6,456 bases of DNA from Chamaesiphon sp. (GTDB lineage Bacteria > Cyanobacteriota > Cyanobacteriia > Cyanobacteriales > Chamaesiphonaceae), in assembly GCA_026786125.1 (NCBI GenBank), contig JAJAYU010000047.1, positions 1-6,456 of the forward strand, read 5' to 3'. Under the pieces are notes generated by a model. It was not told the origin of the DNA, did no database searches, and saw only the letters and a list, made by a program, of their open reading frames with translations. Shown here piece after piece: positions 6,339-6,456 of this stretch. How positions within the stretch are numbered: position 1 is the first letter of the stretch; each line of letters opens with the position of its first letter. Position numbers and translations under genes: made by a program.

Positions 6339-6456
6339 TTGCGATCGAGACTAGCCATAACATGCTGCTGTCGTCGCCGATACTTACGCGCCAGTCTCCC
6401 CATCCCGAACCCTGTATAATTAAGGAATCAACCCAGCTTGCCCCCCTGAGAATACC
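6339..6456. other. Right-edge tail, no gene assigned
   Basis: 118 bp after the BrxD-like gene. There is no intrinsic terminator. A TATAAT at 6415-6420, without a clear -35, could start a transcript running off the right edge. A + frame from an ATG at 6362 stays open to the window end (31 codons, beginning MLLSSPILTRQ), but it has no ribosome binding site and no recognisable family. On the minus strand a 22-codon frame (MGRLARKYRRRQQHV...) ends close to the BrxD-like stop; it is basic but too short to support. I see no basis to choose between these and plain spacer. Confidence 0.4.

Noticed and set aside
6363..6431. 22-codon minus-strand frame, basic (MGRLARKYRRRQQHV...)
   Set aside because: Too short, with no ribosome binding site or conserved neighbour to support it.

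Overview
The window looks like a piece of a cyanobacterial chromosome. Three things support this: 23S and 5S rRNA ends of cyanobacterial type, the HIP1 octamer GCGATCGC (three exact copies) with its core CGATCG strongly over-represented, and a CheB-CheR-PAS-histidine-kinase-receiver fusion of a kind that is common in this phylum. Neither protein gene has a Shine-Dalgarno sequence, which is also usual there. The genus cannot be fixed from the window.

Layout, all on the + strand: (1) 1-137 is the 3' end of a 23S rRNA; (2) a 109-nt spacer follows, carrying a hairpin that ends exactly where the 5S begins; (3) 5S rRNA lies at 247-365, followed at once by a strong intrinsic terminator (378-412) that closes the rRNA operon; (4) 413-725 is AT-rich non-coding DNA with a -10-like box and a cluster of AGGTA/TACCT motifs; (5) 726-4919 encodes a 1397-residue soluble hybrid sensor kinase (CheB methylesterase, CheR methyltransferase, PAS, heptad coiled coil, PAS, PAS, HisKA, HATPase, receiver); (6) a 99-bp gap carries a -10-like box; (7) 5019-6338 encodes a 439-residue P-loop ATPase related to BrxD of BREX/Pgl phage-defence systems; (8) a 118-bp tail contains no recognised gene.

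The rRNA operon is separated from the protein genes by its terminator. The kinase and the BrxD-like ATPase are co-directional, but the gap has its own promoter-like box, so they may be separate transcripts. Nothing ties them functionally in sequence. The kinase probably senses a cytoplasmic signal through its PAS domains and passes phosphate from His1032 to Asp1322 or to a partner. The BrxD-like gene stands without any other BREX gene inside the window. Whether it belongs to a defence or DNA-processing module depends on sequence to the right of 6456, so it is the most promising lead here.
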